Source: an uncultured Dorea sp. (GTDB taxonomy: Bacteria; Bacillota; Clostridia; Lachnospirales; Lachnospiraceae). Taken from it: a stretch of DNA of 46,020 nucleotides. A model generated the notes under the pieces. The model did not search any database. It was not told the DNA's origin and saw nothing but the letters and a program-made list of their open reading frames with translations. Shown here piece after piece: positions 16,969 to 24,806 of this stretch. The stretch is from assembly GCA_910584575.1 (NCBI GenBank), contig CAJUBG010000029.1:1-46020 (forward strand), in the 5' to 3' direction. Numbering within the stretch: position 1 is the stretch's first letter; each line of letters opens with the position of its first letter. Both the position numbers and the translations under genes were made by a program.

Positions 16969-17359
16969 TTGCAAAATCATCCTCTCTTTTTTTATTTTTT
17001 CAATTCATTCTGGCAACTACGGGAATAATCTGCCGGAATATGTTGAAACGTATCGGATAGTAAACTTTATATAGTAAACTTGTCTAAATTTTAACACTAA
17101 CCTCCACACCATGTCGGAACAAAAAGTGGATTATAATGCACAAACAATGTACAAAAAATCAATTTTTCATGTCACTAATATCCAATTTTGATTTTCTTTC
17201 TCGTCATTTTGGTAGTAAAATTCAACAAATTGTCCTTCTTTTTAGTAAGATTTTATAACGATTTCTTTTGAAAATGTAGATTATTTGACAAAAAAATGTG
17301 ACGTACCCCTGCATTTATTCGTTTATAATGAATTTAACAATAGGTCAGGAGGAATTTAT
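16969..17359. promoter_or_regulatory. divergent bai control region with TAGTAARMTT repeats
   Basis: AT-rich, gene-free region between baiCD and baiH. The motif TAGTAARMTT occurs four times on the plus strand: 17058-17067, 17072-17081 (a direct repeat ATAGTAAACTT with 14-bp period), 17213-17222 and 17243-17252. AraC-type activators bind direct repeats, and two AraC-like genes lie nearby. For baiH there is TATAAT at 17324-17329; TTGACA at 17285-17290 is too far away (33 bp) to pair with it, so activator dependence is plausible. For baiCD a TATATA box lies between the first two repeats. TGTTAAAATTT (minus, near 17085-17096) resembles TGTTAAAATAT at 22119. Confidence 0.5.
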
Positions 17360-19351
17360 ATGATAACAGATATGAAAGATTCAAAGCTTTTCAGTCCCCT
17401 TAAATTAGGGAAAACCACACTGAAAAACCGTGTAGCAATGGCGCCTATGAGTATGGATTATGAAGCTGCTGACGGAACTGTTCCGAAGAAGCTGGCAGAT
17501 ATTTTTGTCCGTCGTGCTGAGGGGGGCACCGGATATGTCATGATCGATGCCGTAACCGTTGACCACAAATACCTTTATCTTGGCAATACGACTGCATTAG
17601 ATAAGGATAGCCTGGTTCCCCAGTTTAAAGAGTTTGCAGACCGCGTCAGAGAGGCGGGCAGCGTATTGATTCCGCAGATTATTCATCCGGGACCGGAATC
17701 CATCTGCGGATACCGGAAGATAGCGCCTTTAGGCCCATCCGCCAATGTGAATGCTAACTGCCATGTGAGCCGTCCGATTACCGTGAAGGAGATTCAGAAG
17801 ATCGTTAAGCAGTTTGGCCAGGCTGCGCGCAGGGCGGAGGAAGCCGGCTGCGGAGGTATCTCAATTCACTGTGCACATGCTTATATGCTTGCAGGCGCGT
17901 TCCTTTCACCTCTGCGCAACAAGAGAATGGATGAGTACGGCGGCGGATTAGATAATCGGGCAAGATTTATCTTAGAGATTATCGAGGAGGTAAGAAAGAA
18001 TGTAAGCCCAGATTTCCCGTTAATTTTACGTATCTCCGGCGACGAGCGTATGGTCGGCGGAAACTCCCTTGAGGATATGCTGTATCTGGCTCCGAAGTTT
18101 GAGGCTGCCGGAATCGATATGCTGGAGATTTCCGGCGGTACACAGTACGAAGGATTAGAGCATATCATCCCAAGCCAGAATAAACAGATTGGCGTTAATG
18201 TATATGAAGCGTCTGAGATTAAGAAGGTTGTCAACATTCCTGTTTATGTTGCCGGAAAGATTAACGATATCCGCTATGCGGCAGACATTGTTGAGCGCGG
18301 CCTGGTAGACGGCGTCTCTATTGGCCGTCCTCTCCTTGCTGATCCGGACCTGTGTAAAAAGGCTCTGGCAAACCAGTTTGATGAGATTACTCCTTGCGGA
18401 AGCTGCGGCGGAAGCTGTATCAGCAGAAGCGAAGTGTTCCCGCAATGCAGATGCCACATCAATCCGAGAATCGGCAGAGAGTATGATTTTCCGGAGGTTC
18501 CTGCCGAGAAGTCTAAGAAGGTGCTGGTAGTGGGCGCCGGCCCTGCCGGAATGATGGCGGCTGTAACAGCGGCAGAGAGAGGCCATCAGGTTACAGTATG
18601 GGAAGCTGACAAGAAGATCGGCGGACAGTTGAACCTGGCCGTAGTTGCACCTGGCAAGCAGGAAATGACCAAGTGGATGGTACATTTGAACTACCGTGCC
18701 AAGAAGGCGGGCGTAACCTTTGAATTTGGCAAAGAAGGAACCGTTGAGGCTGTTAAGGAGTTCGCACCGGAGGCTGTCATCGTTGCTACCGGCGCAAAAC
18801 CGTTGGTTCCGCCAATCAAGGGAACCAAGGAATATCCGGTTCGTACTGCCCATGACTTCCTGAGAGGCAAATTCGTAATTCCAAGAGGACGCGTCTGCGT
18901 ACTGGGCGGCGGCGCCGTTGCCTGTGAGACGGCAGAGGTGGTGCTTGAGAATGCAAGGCCCAACTCTTATACCAAGGGATTTGAGGCAAGTATCGGTGAC
19001 GTAGAGGTAACTCTGATTGAGATGCTTCCACAGCTTCTTACCAATGTATGCGCACCGAACCGCACACCTTTGATCCGTAAATTAAAGAGCAGAGGCGTCA
19101 ATATCAATGTAAATACTAAGATTTTGGAAGTAACCGACCATGATGTGAAGGTTCTGCGCCAGGATGGTACAGAAGAATGGCTTAAGGGCTTCGACTATGT
19201 ACTCTTTGGCCTTGGCTCTAGGAATTATGACCCGCTTTCAGAAGAACTTAAGACATTTATCCCAGAGGTATATGCAGTCGGCGATTCTGTAAGGGCACGC
19301 CAGGCAAGCTTCGCTATGTGGGAAGGCTTTGAGGCCGCATATAAATTGTAG
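17360..19351 (+). CDS. baiH: BaiH, bile acid NADH:flavin oxidoreductase
   Basis: 663-aa flavin/Fe-S oxidoreductase almost colinear with C. scindens BaiH, which reduces unsaturated 3-oxo bile acid intermediates after 7-dehydration. The opening KLFSPLKLG…MAPMSMDYEAADGTVPK is diagnostic. The barrel carries IHCAHAYMLAGAFLSP (169-184), DEYGGGLDNR (191-200) and the cysteine cluster PCGSCGGSC (346, 349, 353) followed by Cys363/365. FAD loop GAGPAG is at 392-397; the second dinucleotide fold starts VCVLGGGAVACETAE. The ATG at 17360 has AGGAGG close upstream; an in-frame TTG at 17285 is rejected. From memory it is far closer to its C. scindens counterpart than the BaiCD, BaiE or BaiF here are. Confidence 0.92.
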   Translation: MITDMKDSKLFSPLKLGKTTLKNRVAMAPMSMDYEAADGTVPKKLADIFVRRAEGGTGYVMIDAVTVDHKYLYLGNTTALDKDSLVPQFKEFADRVREAGSVLIPQIIHPGPESICGYRKIAPLGPSANVNANCHVSRPITVKEIQKIVKQFGQAARRAEEAGCGGISIHCAHAYMLAGAFLSPLRNKRMDEYGGGLDNRARFILEIIEEVRKNVSPDFPLILRISGDERMVGGNSLEDMLYLAPKFEAAGIDMLEISGGTQYEGLEHIIPSQNKQIGVNVYEASEIKKVVNIPVYVAGKINDIRYAADIVERGLVDGVSIGRPLLADPDLCKKALANQFDEITPCGSCGGSCISRSEVFPQCRCHINPRIGREYDFPEVPAEKSKKVLVVGAGPAGMMAAVTAAERGHQVTVWEADKKIGGQLNLAVVAPGKQEMTKWMVHLNYRAKKAGVTFEFGKEGTVEAVKEFAPEAVIVATGAKPLVPPIKGTKEYPVRTAHDFLRGKFVIPRGRVCVLGGGAVACETAEVVLENARPNSYTKGFEASIGDVEVTLIEMLPQLLTNVCAPNRTPLIRKLKSRGVNINVNTKILEVTDHDVKVLRQDGTEEWLKGFDYVLFGLGSRNYDPLSEELKTFIPEVYAVGDSVRARQASFAMWEGFEAAYKL

Positions 19352-19375
19352 TAAAAGAAACAGGAGGTACAGCAG

Positions 19376-19927
19376 ATGGCATTCAAGGTACGAAATCTGA
19401 AACCAAAGGAAAGGGACCGGATTCTTGAGGTAGTCCTAAACGCCCGCCGGCAGCAGTATACACCTGAGCTTCTCTGTGAATTCCAAAAAATCATAGAGAC
19501 TAAGTATTATTACTGGTGGCTGATGGATATGAAGAAGGAGGAATATGCTTTAGAGCTGTTCACAAAAGATTTTCGCTGTTTCCACAATGGACAGTTGGCG
19601 GCAAAGGATCCTCTGACCCAGGCAAAACATGCCAAATGGAGTAATCTTCCTATGGTAACATCCCATATGGGGCACCAGCCTCTTGTGTGGATTATGGACA
19701 GCCAGCATGCGCGCGGTGTATTTCAGTACGAGGATCATCACGTCTATACAGAGGACGGTTACACAGTTGAGACGCGGGTAATCTACTGTGATGATTTTGA
19801 AAAAGATTCAGAAGGCTTTTGGCGTATTAAGACCATGCGCATGTACCAGTACCAGACAAACGGGGACTACCGCAATCCGCTTCCTCCAAAGGGGTGGAAG
19901 CCGGAGGAATGGGAACCTCTACCATAA
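19376..19927 (+). CDS. baiI: BaiI-like dehydratase
   Basis: 183-aa protein that follows baiH by 24 bp, as baiI does in C. scindens. It has a SnoaL/NTF2-like fold signature: an N-terminal helix pair (ILEVVLNARRQQYTPELL), then IIETKYYYWWLMDMKKEEYALELF and SHMGHQPLVWIM with a candidate catalytic Asp/His arrangement. BaiI is proposed to be the 7-beta-dehydratase (ursodeoxycholate branch); that role is established only as a proposal. The start has AGGAGG eight bases upstream. A strong terminator follows, so baiH-baiI forms a two-gene unit. Confidence 0.8.
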   Translation: MAFKVRNLKPKERDRILEVVLNARRQQYTPELLCEFQKIIETKYYYWWLMDMKKEEYALELFTKDFRCFHNGQLAAKDPLTQAKHAKWSNLPMVTSHMGHQPLVWIMDSQHARGVFQYEDHHVYTEDGYTVETRVIYCDDFEKDSEGFWRIKTMRMYQYQTNGDYRNPLPPKGWKPEEWEPLP

Positions 19928-19941
19928 ATATCCAGACAGAT

Positions 19942-19980
19942 AAAAAGACCGCAGACACCCCCGATATCTGCGGTCTTTTT
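19942..19980 (+). terminator. rho-independent terminator after baiI
   Basis: AAAAAGACCGCAGA pairs with TCTGCGGTCTTTTT. It is a strong GC stem with a T run, 15 bp past the baiI stop. It separates baiH-baiI from the regulator genes. Confidence 0.9.
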
Positions 19981-20127
19981 CCTGCTGCCTGTCCTTCCGG
20001 GAGTTATGAAATTTGTGAAAACTTTCTTACATTTCATTGATTTCCCCTCTTTTATGTGATAATCTTTACTATATCAATGGAGTGACATATTTCGACATTA
20101 AACAAGAAATAAAGGAGTACCATCGTT

Positions 20128-21384
20128 TTGAAAAGAAAAATCCGTCCTTTATGCGAGTTGCCGAGAGATGGTATTTTCTGTGGCCCTGACAAATATCTCA
20201 AACTGCAAAAGCATGTGATTAGCAGCGAGATGTTTCCGGTCATGGAATTCGACAGTTATTTTATACTCGTCAGAAAAGGATATGGTAGTTTTATTATAAA
20301 TGGAGAAGAATTTTCAGTTCAACCCGGTTGTGTATCATGGATTCAGTGCTCACAGGTGATTACAATCTGCCCTGATTTCGGCAGTCAGCTTCACTTATGG
20401 GTCTGTTCTTATGATTATCAGCTTTTGAATTACTATGCCTTCAACAGGATTTCTCCGACGACTGAGCTTGAGGTTGTCAATAACCTCCCGGTTATCGGGC
20501 CTGAGGGCGCAGAAGTGGAACAGATTTTACATCTGTTTGAGCAGTTCCATAAGCTGGACAAGAAGAATACCTACGGTTCAACCGTAATCCGCAGTTCATT
20601 TCTGCGGCAGATTGAGCTGCTTTATAACCGATTTGCCAAAGGCAAGAAGGCGACGTACAGATTTGACTCGTTTCCTTTGAGCCGCAAGGCAAGTCTCTAT
20701 ATTGCTGCCCACAGTACCGCGCCTCTGACAATTTCAGATGTTGTCAATGCCGTCTGCCCGACTACAACCGAGGCTTCGCTTAACCATGCGCTTCTTGTAG
20801 CAACAGGGCTGAATTTTAATCACTATCTGAACCGGCTGCGCCTGGCCCATGCCATGACATACTTTTTATACGACAGCCTTTCATTTGACTATATATCGTC
20901 TATATCCGGCTTTAACGAAGAAATTACCTTCTTCCGCCGTTTTAAGACTATGACAGGTATGACGCCCCAGACCTATCTGAACCAAATGCTCAGCGACGGA
21001 AAAGACGGGAGGATATACCGCGGAACCATCATGAGCGAGACATTGATTGCAGCCGTCAGCTACCTGTATGAGAATATGACTGAGCCAATCGACTCTAAGA
21101 GTGTAACGCGGGATCTCTACACCTCGAAAAACATTCTGCGGATTCAGTTCAAATCCAGGCTGAATTCCAGCTACAAGGAGATTCTGTCGCTGTTTCGGGT
21201 CCGCTATGCCGAATCACTTTTGACTACAACGAATCTTCCGATTATGGACATTGCAATTGAATCCGGCTTCGGCTCAGACCGTACTATGGCGCGGGTATTT
21301 TTTGGTATCAACGGACTCTCCCCCGGAGAGTTCAGAAAGCAGCGAAGTGTGACAGAACCCCAAAAGAAAACAACAAACCGTTAG
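20128..21384 (+). CDS. AraC-family regulator with two HTH domains
   Basis: 418-aa regulator. Residues 1-180 form an AraC-type cupin/sensor domain (GSFIINGEEFSVQPGCVSWI). Two consecutive AraC double-helix-turn-helix domains follow: 187-286 (…FDYISSISGFNEEITFFRRFKTMTGMTPQTYL) and 303-406 (…IMDIAIESGFGSDRTMARVFFGINGLSPGEFRK). A normal AraC protein has one such domain and about 300 residues. The start is TTG with AAAGGAG ten bases upstream. C. scindens has AraC-like bar genes beside its bai operon, so control of the bai promoters is likely (inference). Two DNA-binding modules could contact two repeats, fitting the paired TAGTAARMTT sites at 17058 and 17072. Confidence 0.82.
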   Translation: MKRKIRPLCELPRDGIFCGPDKYLKLQKHVISSEMFPVMEFDSYFILVRKGYGSFIINGEEFSVQPGCVSWIQCSQVITICPDFGSQLHLWVCSYDYQLLNYYAFNRISPTTELEVVNNLPVIGPEGAEVEQILHLFEQFHKLDKKNTYGSTVIRSSFLRQIELLYNRFAKGKKATYRFDSFPLSRKASLYIAAHSTAPLTISDVVNAVCPTTTEASLNHALLVATGLNFNHYLNRLRLAHAMTYFLYDSLSFDYISSISGFNEEITFFRRFKTMTGMTPQTYLNQMLSDGKDGRIYRGTIMSETLIAAVSYLYENMTEPIDSKSVTRDLYTSKNILRIQFKSRLNSSYKEILSLFRVRYAESLLTTTNLPIMDIAIESGFGSDRTMARVFFGINGLSPGEFRKQRSVTEPQKKTTNR

Positions 21385-21403
21385 AATTTAATTAAGAAAG
21401 CAG

Positions 21404-21967
21404 ATGATAATCATGCCAAAAGAAAACCGTACCGTTTTTTCCGGTGCCCACGATTATTTTGCCAACACTGTCCTTCCAGAGAACGTATCTGCACATCTTC
21501 GCCGTATCAGAACCCCCATGTCCTATACAAATAATCGGGACCAAACCTTTTTTCTGATTCGGCACGGTACTGGAAACATAGATGTAAACGGACTGAAATA
21601 CAAACTAAGACCCAATACACTGATTAACTTAGGGCCGTTTCACCGTTACCGCTTCCTGCCCTCAAGGCGTGAGGAGCTTGAAGTTGCTGAGGCACGTATG
21701 AACAGCGGCACTTACATGTATATGGTTGCAAATCCATATCTAAAATACGAGAATTTTTCCGTCCCGTCACAGCCCCCCATCGTTTACCTTAAGGGGCTGT
21801 CAGCGCAGATTGCCAACGACTCGATGGACGGACTTTTAAGCGAGGCAAAAAGTGACTCAAGCGATAGTATCCAGCTCTGTTTTTGCTATATGATGAACTT
21901 TTTAGGTATCATTACCGACCATATGGAAAAGGGATATTTTTCTCCAATAGAAAAAAAGTCCAAATGA
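21404..21967 (+). CDS. AraC-type sensor-only protein lacking HTH
   Basis: 187-aa protein resembling only the N-terminal ligand-binding/cupin half of an AraC regulator: a segment with FLIRHGTGNIDVNGLKYKLR and NTLINLGPFHRYRF, then a helical linker (QLCFCYMMNFLGIITDHME). No DNA-binding domain follows; a terminator begins after the stop. It starts 19 bp after the two-HTH regulator (ATG at 21404, alternative ATG at 21413, weak ribosome site) and is probably co-transcribed with it. It could be a ligand-binding partner or inhibitor, or a truncated second regulator. Confidence 0.65.
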   Translation: MIIMPKENRTVFSGAHDYFANTVLPENVSAHLRRIRTPMSYTNNRDQTFFLIRHGTGNIDVNGLKYKLRPNTLINLGPFHRYRFLPSRREELEVAEARMNSGTYMYMVANPYLKYENFSVPSQPPIVYLKGLSAQIANDSMDGLLSEAKSDSSDSIQLCFCYMMNFLGIITDHMEKGYFSPIEKKSK

Positions 21968-21969
21968 AT

Positions 21970-22016
21970 TATGGCTTCTGTTAAAAATTTATTATTAGCA
22001 GAAGTCATTTTTTTTG
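21970..22016 (+). terminator. terminator after the regulator pair
   Basis: ATGGCTTCTG pairs with CAGAAGTCAT around an AT-rich loop and is followed by eight T residues. It closes the regulator unit. Confidence 0.8.
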
Positions 22017-22214
22017 CGTTATTTTATTTGTCCGTCATTTTGACTATATATTCTTACTTTTTGTCCATCTGTTTTGTATAAAAAAACAGTTATCCATTTA
22101 CTTAACCTATTAAAAAAATGTTAAAATATTACCATTCATTGAGTTGACGTATCGGTGATGCAATTCTGAAGTAACGGGAATGCTTCGGAACACAAAACGA
22201 AAGGAGATTTTACA
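22017..22214 (+). promoter_or_regulatory. promoter region of the baiA-like/baiB unit
   Basis: Very AT-rich. TGTTAAAATAT at 22119-22129 includes a possible -10 (TAAAAT at 22122-22127) and matches the element near 17085-17096 in the baiCD upstream region. ACGTATCGG at 22147-22155 also recurs at 17048-17056. Neither short match is decisive alone; together they suggest a shared control element. Confidence 0.35.
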
Positions 22215-22982
22215 ATGTTTGAAAACGAATTTAAGGGAAAAGTGGTATTAGTTACTGGAGGAACTACGGGGATCGGATATGCTACCGTAAAGTCATTTCT
22301 TGCAGCAGGCGCAAAGGTTTACTTTTTAGGAAAAGAGGGCGAGGATGTTTCCAAGCAGCTTGAGGAATTAAAATCAATTAATCCTGAATATGAATTCAAG
22401 CACAAAGCAATCACGCTTACCGATTACAAGGCAGCTCAGGAGCTTTATGCTGAGATCGAGGAGATGTGGGGACAGCTTGACGTTCTTGTAAACAATGCCG
22501 GTGTTGACAGCAGCGTTCCGATCCATAAAATGAAACAGTCCCAGTGGGATTATGTAATGGACACCAACATCAAGGGTACCTTCAACATGACCAAGTATGC
22601 GATTAAGATGCTTAAAAAGACCAAGGGATGTATCGTAAATACCGCTTCTGTTGCAGGTATCTACGGCGCAGGCTGTGGATGTCCTTATCCGGTATCCAAG
22701 GCCGGCGTTATTGCCTTCACACAGTCTATGGCATGGGAGCAGGCATATGCCGGAATCCGTGTAAATGCTGTTGCACCTGGAGTTATTGATACACAGCTTC
22801 TTGCTACCGTTCCTCCGTTTGCTAAGAAGAACCTTGCAGCAGGAATCCCGCTTCGCAAGATCGGTGATCCGCAGGTAATCGCTGACGCGATTCTTTTCCT
22901 TTCCTCCAGCGCAGCTTCCTATATCACAGGCGTTACGCTGCCGGTAGACGGTGGATACAGACCAGCAAACGTTGCAGGCTAA
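22215..22982 (+). CDS. BaiA-like short-chain dehydrogenase
   Basis: 255-aa classical SDR. NAD(P)-binding TGGTTGIG lies near residues 14-21, NNAG near 93, and the catalytic Ser of NTASVAGIYG and YPVSK (Tyr-x3-Lys) are present. The C-terminus LPVDGGYRP resembles the SVDGAYRP end of BaiA. BaiA enzymes are 3-alpha-hydroxysteroid dehydrogenases acting on bile acid CoA esters. This protein shares the family and position but is clearly divergent from C. scindens BaiA, so its position and face specificity (3-alpha, 3-beta or other) are open. AAAGGAG lies eight bases before the ATG. First gene of a five-function unit (SDR, baiB, baiG, baiF, SnoaL). Confidence 0.82.
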   Translation: MFENEFKGKVVLVTGGTTGIGYATVKSFLAAGAKVYFLGKEGEDVSKQLEELKSINPEYEFKHKAITLTDYKAAQELYAEIEEMWGQLDVLVNNAGVDSSVPIHKMKQSQWDYVMDTNIKGTFNMTKYAIKMLKKTKGCIVNTASVAGIYGAGCGCPYPVSKAGVIAFTQSMAWEQAYAGIRVNAVAPGVIDTQLLATVPPFAKKNLAAGIPLRKIGDPQVIADAILFLSSSAASYITGVTLPVDGGYRPANVAG

Positions 22983-23029
22983 TTATTAATAATACGTAAT
23001 AGAAAAATGCTCCGAAATATGGGAGAGAA

Positions 23030-24601
23030 ATGAGAGGGCTAAACGCCGTGTGTACGTCACACTTTAATATTTTCAATCATGGTGAGAACAGTTTTTTTAC
23101 TCCCGGCGCTCAGTTGGCTAACATTGCAAGAGTTAAGCCGGAGGCTCCCGCAATCGTGTATGTCTCACCGAAGAATGTAGAATCTGTCATGACCTGGCGG
23201 ACTCTTGAGACACTTTCCAATCGTATTGCGTGGTATCTTCTGGAGAAGGGAATCGGGGCGGGGAAAAGCGTCATTGTCGCTCTCCCCAACATTCCCACCC
23301 ATATTGCTCTTGCTTTTGGCATCTGGAAAGCGGGTGCGTGTTATGTTCCCATATCTGACAGAGTTCCACGGCGTAACCTCCTTGAGATATGTGAGTGTGT
23401 TTCTCCTTCTCTTGTGATTACAAACCGCTGGAAGCCTACCAATTACCTGGCTCAGAGTTCCAATGAGCTTAAGGAGTTATGTAAAAATTATTCGGAGGAT
23501 ATGCCTCCTGATGTTCTGGCAGTTCCCAACCTTGCGAACTGCACCGGTGGCACAACAGGGAAAACCAAAGTCGTTCAACAGGACATGCCTGCGGGTGAAA
23601 GCGACGAAGGACTTCAGACATGGTTTACGCTTTCTGGTATGCGTTTTGAGATGCGGCAATTACTGGCAGGACCACTCTTTCACGGTGCGCCTCACTCAGT
23701 TGCTTTTAACGGCCTTTACTGCGGAAATACTCTTTATATGCCTTCTTGCCTTGACGCAAAATCAATTGTGGCATTAATTAAAAGATATGAGATTGAGTAT
23801 GTACAGTTAGTTCCGACGCTGATGCAGCGTATTATAAAGCTGCCGGACTTTCATCCGGAGGATTTGAGCAGCCTTAAGGTGCTCTGTCATACCGGCGGTG
23901 TCTGTTCCGCAGACCTTAAACGGGAATGGTTCAAGATTATTGCGCCGGAAAAGATATATGAAATCTATTCTATGACCGAATGTGTGGGAATTACCTATAT
24001 ACGCGGCGACGAGTGGCTCACTCATGAAGGCAGCATTGGCAGAATGCCCTGCGGCACTATCTCAATCCGTGACGAGGAAGGTCACGAGCTTCCAACCGGA
24101 GAGATTGGCAATATCTATATGTCCTGGAATGGCAATGCCCCCAGGATAAAATACATCAATGTCCCCCCTCTCGAAAGCGATGAGAATGGCTTCAAAAGCG
24201 TGGGCGATATCGGATATGTAGACGAGGACGGCTATCTGTATTTTACGGACAGACGCAGCGGTATGATTGTTACCGGCGGCGAGAATGTTTTTGCCGCAGA
24301 GATTGAAACTGTATTAAAAAAATCCAAAAGGGTTGTAGAGGCGGTTGTGGTCGGGCTTCCCGACCCTGAATGGGGACACCGTATCCATGCTTTTATTGAA
24401 GCAAGCGAGCCTATTCAGGAAAAAACGCTGATCAAATATGCGCTTAATTATCTTCCGCCTTATAAAATACCGAAATCTTTTGAATTCGTGGAGGAGATTC
24501 CGCGAAATGAAAACGGTAAAATCGTCCGCAGTAAACTCGTAGAGCAACATTTAAATAATAGTTCATATCTGAAAGGAGAAAAAAATGGAGAAAAAGTTTA
24601 A
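23030..24601 (+). CDS. baiB: bile acid-CoA ligase BaiB
   Basis: 523-aa adenylate-forming ligase that activates the C24 carboxylate of bile acids to the CoA thioester. The P-loop-like NCTGGTTGKTK and YSMTECVGIT are followed by GDIGYVDEDGYLYFTDRRSGMIVTGGENVFAAEIE. The C-terminal lysine motif is PRNENGK. Segments LLAGPLFHGAPHSVAFNGL and LKVLCHTGGVCS match C. scindens BaiB closely. It starts 47 bp after the SDR gene with GGGAG just upstream. The last 17 bp overlap the start of the transporter gene, so the two are coupled. Confidence 0.9.
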   Translation: MRGLNAVCTSHFNIFNHGENSFFTPGAQLANIARVKPEAPAIVYVSPKNVESVMTWRTLETLSNRIAWYLLEKGIGAGKSVIVALPNIPTHIALAFGIWKAGACYVPISDRVPRRNLLEICECVSPSLVITNRWKPTNYLAQSSNELKELCKNYSEDMPPDVLAVPNLANCTGGTTGKTKVVQQDMPAGESDEGLQTWFTLSGMRFEMRQLLAGPLFHGAPHSVAFNGLYCGNTLYMPSCLDAKSIVALIKRYEIEYVQLVPTLMQRIIKLPDFHPEDLSSLKVLCHTGGVCSADLKREWFKIIAPEKIYEIYSMTECVGITYIRGDEWLTHEGSIGRMPCGTISIRDEEGHELPTGEIGNIYMSWNGNAPRIKYINVPPLESDENGFKSVGDIGYVDEDGYLYFTDRRSGMIVTGGENVFAAEIETVLKKSKRVVEAVVVGLPDPEWGHRIHAFIEASEPIQEKTLIKYALNYLPPYKIPKSFEFVEEIPRNENGKIVRSKLVEQHLNNSSYLKGEKNGEKV

Positions 24602-24806
24602 AGGCTGGGGGGTTCTTGCCGCGGCATTTATCTTATCATTTATACCGACTGGAATCATGGGTAACTGTTTTTCATTGTACATGGCTCCTGTCTGTGAAAA
24701 CCTGGGCTTCAGCGTTACAAGCTGGTCACTGGTAAACTTGATTGCATCCTTCGCCAGCGCAATCGGCGCCATGGTAATTGCAGGATTATATCAGAAAAAA
24801 ATATGA
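24585..24806 (+). pseudogene. baiG: BaiG-like MFS transporter, N-terminal part before frameshift
   Basis: 73-aa frame carrying the first two membrane helices of a major facilitator transporter (VLAAAFILSFIPTGIMGN; VNLIASFASAIGAMVIAGLY). BaiG is a proton-dependent bile acid importer. The frame ends at TGA 24804-24806, right after a run of seven A residues (24795-24801). One more A would join it to the next frame, giving a continuous QKKNMKIMML junction. The start has AAAGGAG upstream and overlaps baiB. The break could be an indel, a sequencing error or slippage. Confidence 0.75.

Noticed and set aside
17285..17359. N-terminal extension of BaiH by 25 residues from a TTG
   Set aside because: No ribosome site there, and the sequence holds the promoter elements. 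The ATG at 17360 has AGGAGG and matches the BaiH start.
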